36,242 nucleotides of DNA from an uncultured Gammaproteobacteria bacterium. GTDB taxonomy: Bacteria > Pseudomonadota > Gammaproteobacteria > Arenicellales > CAJQKF01. Shown piece after piece: positions 34,391-36,242 of the stretch. Both the position numbers and the translations under genes were made by a program. The notes beneath the pieces are model-generated. The model was not told the DNA's origin. It saw only the letters and a list, made by a program, of their open reading frames with translations, and did no database searches. The stretch's first letter is position 1, and each line of letters begins with the position of its first letter. The stretch spans positions 1 to 36,242 of the forward strand of contig CAJQKF010000036.1 of NCBI GenBank assembly GCA_905478855.1, in the 5' to 3' direction.

Positions 34391-35527
34391 TCAGGATTTA
34401 TTGGCCGAACTTTTTAATATATTTAGTGTGCTATATAAACCGTCCAAATCACTATACGCACCCTGCAGGTGTCGACGTCCTGCACTAGAGAAGGCCTTTC
34501 TTGCATGTAATATTCGTGTGTTGTCGAATAATAATAATTGGCCAGGGTTTAGTTTGAAACATGCTTGTAAATCGGTTCGCTCAAATATTTTAGCCAAATG
34601 TCGGTATGCAGTGTAATAGGCTAGCATTGAAGTTTCGGGCAATGTCAGCGGTGCGATAGATCGATTATTGAAACGAACGGTTACGATTTGATTGAGTACA
34701 TTCAACTCTATCATTGTTGCTAAAGTGTGTAGATCTGTCGATTTATTCTGAAACCTGAAGTTAATTGCCGTTTTGCTGAGTAGATTAAAGTTTTGCGCAG
34801 ATTCGTCACGTAGAATACTCGCAGCCATAAATCCATCTTGAATTATCGTTTCGCCACCTTGGGCTGAATTTTCTAAGCAATGCAGCAATTGTAATCCCGG
34901 TACCGGATTTCGGTAGGGGTTATCTAAATGACCACCCAATCCTAAATTAGTAAATGCCAGGTTATTCGGATTTATTTCGGTTTGTACGTCAAATAGTTTT
35001 CCGTAATTAGTTTCTCTAACAAAACCGAAATGGGAAATCACATCTAACACGCTGCCCGGCTTAACTGGCACATTATTTAGTATGACAAAACCGTACTCTG
35101 CCACCGCTTGCAGAGCGTGTCTTTGAGTTGCAGACCTACAACAAAAGTCAGAATAGTCTGCATTTGGTAACTTCGTAAAAGCACTAGGCCCCATCCACAA
35201 TGTCTTTGACTTTTCGCCTCGATCGTCAAAAGCTTTGTTTTGACAATAGCAGTTATCGAACAACCAGTTAGCGTCGAACTCAGAAATATGATTGTCCGGC
35301 GCAAACCTGATCGTGACCTTTGCTGCTGATCTAGTAACTGACGCAATTATTGTAGACTGTGGGATATCCGTAATATTTATCAGACGTTGGCCGTTTTGAT
35401 CGTTAAAACAGCAGGGTAGTTGGCAATTATCGCGTAACCAAAGAGCGGCAAGCCGACTTTCTGAACCATTTGCCCAAATAATTGTGAGTTGATCGTCGGC
35501 GAATGAGAGGGACGCAATAGTGGTCAT
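34391..35527 (-). CDS. tmpA: Fe(II)/2-oxoglutarate dioxygenase, TmpA-like (gamma-butyrobetaine hydroxylase family)
   Basis: 378 residues: an N-terminal zinc-type GBBH_N/DUF971-like domain (about 1-95, LWLRDNC with Cys35, Cys39, Cys40 and His80) and a TauD-type catalytic domain with Fe ligands His200-x-Asp202 (GGHLDNPYR) and His341, and Arg351/352 for 2-oxoglutarate. By family alone it could be gamma-butyrobetaine hydroxylase, but it overlaps by one base (TAATG) a PhnZ/TmpB-type gene, and TmpA-TmpB is an established pair that hydroxylates 2-trimethylaminoethylphosphonate at carbon 1 and then cleaves it. PhnY, the AEP hydroxylase, is of a different, shorter dioxygenase type. The zinc cysteine spacing (C-x3-C-C) departs from the usual C-x-C-x2-C. 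Confidence 0.75.
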   Translation of the reverse strand: MTTIASLSFADDQLTIIWANGSESRLAALWLRDNCQLPCCFNDQNGQRLINITDIPQSTIIASVTRSAAKVTIRFAPDNHISEFDANWLFDNCYCQNKAFDDRGEKSKTLWMGPSAFTKLPNADYSDFCCRSATQRHALQAVAEYGFVILNNVPVKPGSVLDVISHFGFVRETNYGKLFDVQTEINPNNLAFTNLGLGGHLDNPYRNPVPGLQLLHCLENSAQGGETIIQDGFMAASILRDESAQNFNLLSKTAINFRFQNKSTDLHTLATMIELNVLNQIVTVRFNNRSIAPLTLPETSMLAYYTAYRHLAKIFERTDLQACFKLNPGQLLLFDNTRILHARKAFSSAGRRHLQGAYSDLDGLYSTLNILKSSANKS

Positions 35528-36102
35528 TATTTTGCCTTTACGAGCAACCGTTGTAACAGCGGTAGGTATTCTCTAAATGGATGAATCGTTAATCCAATAA
35601 CTTTTCCATCATCATCATATTTTCGTAGTTGTACGGCTTGCTTATAATGTGGGTTGGATTCAAATTCTGCCTTCTCTGTGGGTGTCATTGGGCCTCCCTG
35701 CACTTGCAAGGATAGAACTGAAGCGTCTGAGAGCAAATTGAAATACTCCGGGTCTACCGCACACAGGTATTTCTTAGCCGCCACATGTTGTCGGATAGGC
35801 TCGGTTACTTCGGCAGGAAAATGCTGGGATAAAAAATGCGCGCCCACCTGTTCATGCAGCGCATCAACTCCATGATCAATTGCGTCAAGGGGCAGGTCGG
35901 TTACAAAATGACCAACATCGTGCAAAAGAGCTGCGGCGATCATTGCATCAGTTTCTTTGTTAGCGACGGCACAGGCGGCGGTTTGTTCCATATGCTGGGC
36001 CATAGTTACCGCTTCACCTAGATACTCTTCTGCACCTCGTCGTGCAAACAGGTCGAGTAAAAAAGGAATAATTTCTGCGTTAGAGGGTTGTTTTGTTGAC
36101 AT
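35527..36102 (-). CDS. tmpB: HD-domain oxygenase of the PhnZ/TmpB family
   Basis: Mixed-valent di-iron oxygenase that splits a 1-hydroxy-2-aminoalkylphosphonate into phosphate and an amino acid (glycine for PhnZ, glycine betaine for TmpB). 191 residues from the ATG at 36102, the usual PhnZ size; a TTG at 36153 would add 17 odd residues. Seen: YLGE (27-30, gating Tyr and Glu of PhnZ), His37, LLHDVGH (His61-Asp62), His83, His106 in RQHVAAKKYLC, SLQVQGGPM and a late KYDDDGK with the last Asp. The full set of metal residues suggests activity. Its stop overlaps the TmpA-like start by one base, so both are made together. Nothing recognisable follows to the window end (36103-36242). Confidence 0.85.
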   Translation of the reverse strand: MSTKQPSNAEIIPFLLDLFARRGAEEYLGEAVTMAQHMEQTAACAVANKETDAMIAAALLHDVGHFVTDLPLDAIDHGVDALHEQVGAHFLSQHFPAEVTEPIRQHVAAKKYLCAVDPEYFNLLSDASVLSLQVQGGPMTPTEKAEFESNPHYKQAVQLRKYDDDGKVIGLTIHPFREYLPLLQRLLVKAK

Positions 36103-36242
36103 GATCACAATTGCCGTGGGTGATGATGGTTTGAACCGGGGATTAGCTATCAATATTATGTCCCAATTATTTTCATTAAAATACTAGGAAGGACAAGTTT
36201 TCTATATTTTTTCTTCACCTTAATTTTGCTAAGGTCATTCCA

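Noticed and set aside
1..36242. CRISPR array, prophage, transposon or genomic island borders
   Set aside because: I saw no regular spaced repeats, integrase, transposase, tRNA gene or long direct repeats by eye.

Overview
The window looks like a piece of a marine gammaproteobacterial chromosome with low to moderate GC (impression, not computed). The gammaproteobacterial call rests on a FimV-type C-terminal domain, a penicillin-binding protein 1C next to a giant YfhM-type alpha-2-macroglobulin, and typical sigma70-like promoters. The marine call rests on a DMSP demethylase (DmdA), a TmpA/TmpB-like phosphonate oxygenase pair and several osmolyte, nucleobase and small-molecule transporters. I see no rRNA, tRNA, insertion sequence, integrase or CRISPR array. 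Genes lie in short operons on both strands.

Left part (1-11.9 kb): the 3' end of a TauE/SafE permease, a cupin gene divergent from dmdA, a 510-base non-coding stretch, a CHASE2 class III adenylate cyclase, a MetX-like alpha/beta hydrolase, a periplasmic family 3 binding protein ending in a strong terminator, an MFS carrier, a second TauE/SafE permease with an exported protein of unknown function, a stand-alone acyl-CoA ligase and a lipoprotein.

Middle (12-26 kb): a short FimV-like membrane protein, a Prx5-type peroxiredoxin, an SDR protein lacking the usual catalytic residues, a small membrane protein, a class A beta-lactamase-like serine hydrolase, an MFS carrier, pbpC, the alpha-2-macroglobulin and a small lipoprotein. 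The minus-strand run from the lipoprotein to pbpC is a cell-envelope block.

Right part (26-36.2 kb) is the most interesting. On the minus strand, reading from 32.7 kb down to 26.1 kb, lie a deaminase-fold protein that has lost its zinc ligands, an intact yeast-type cytosine deaminase, a BtpA TIM-barrel fused to an adenine-type phosphoribosyltransferase, a Tat-exported PotD-like binding protein, two permeases and an ATPase. A uracil phosphoribosyltransferase (upp) is transcribed divergently from the head of this run. Together they can be read as uptake of a nucleobase-like compound, deamination (cytosine to uracil) and ribophosphorylation to nucleotides. The transporter substrate is an inference, and phosphonate is the main competing idea. 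Further right, a minus-strand tmpB-tmpA-like pair, coupled by a one-base overlap, plus a metallo-beta-lactamase-fold hydrolase suggests oxidative cleavage of an aminoethylphosphonate (perhaps the trimethyl form, giving glycine betaine and phosphate).
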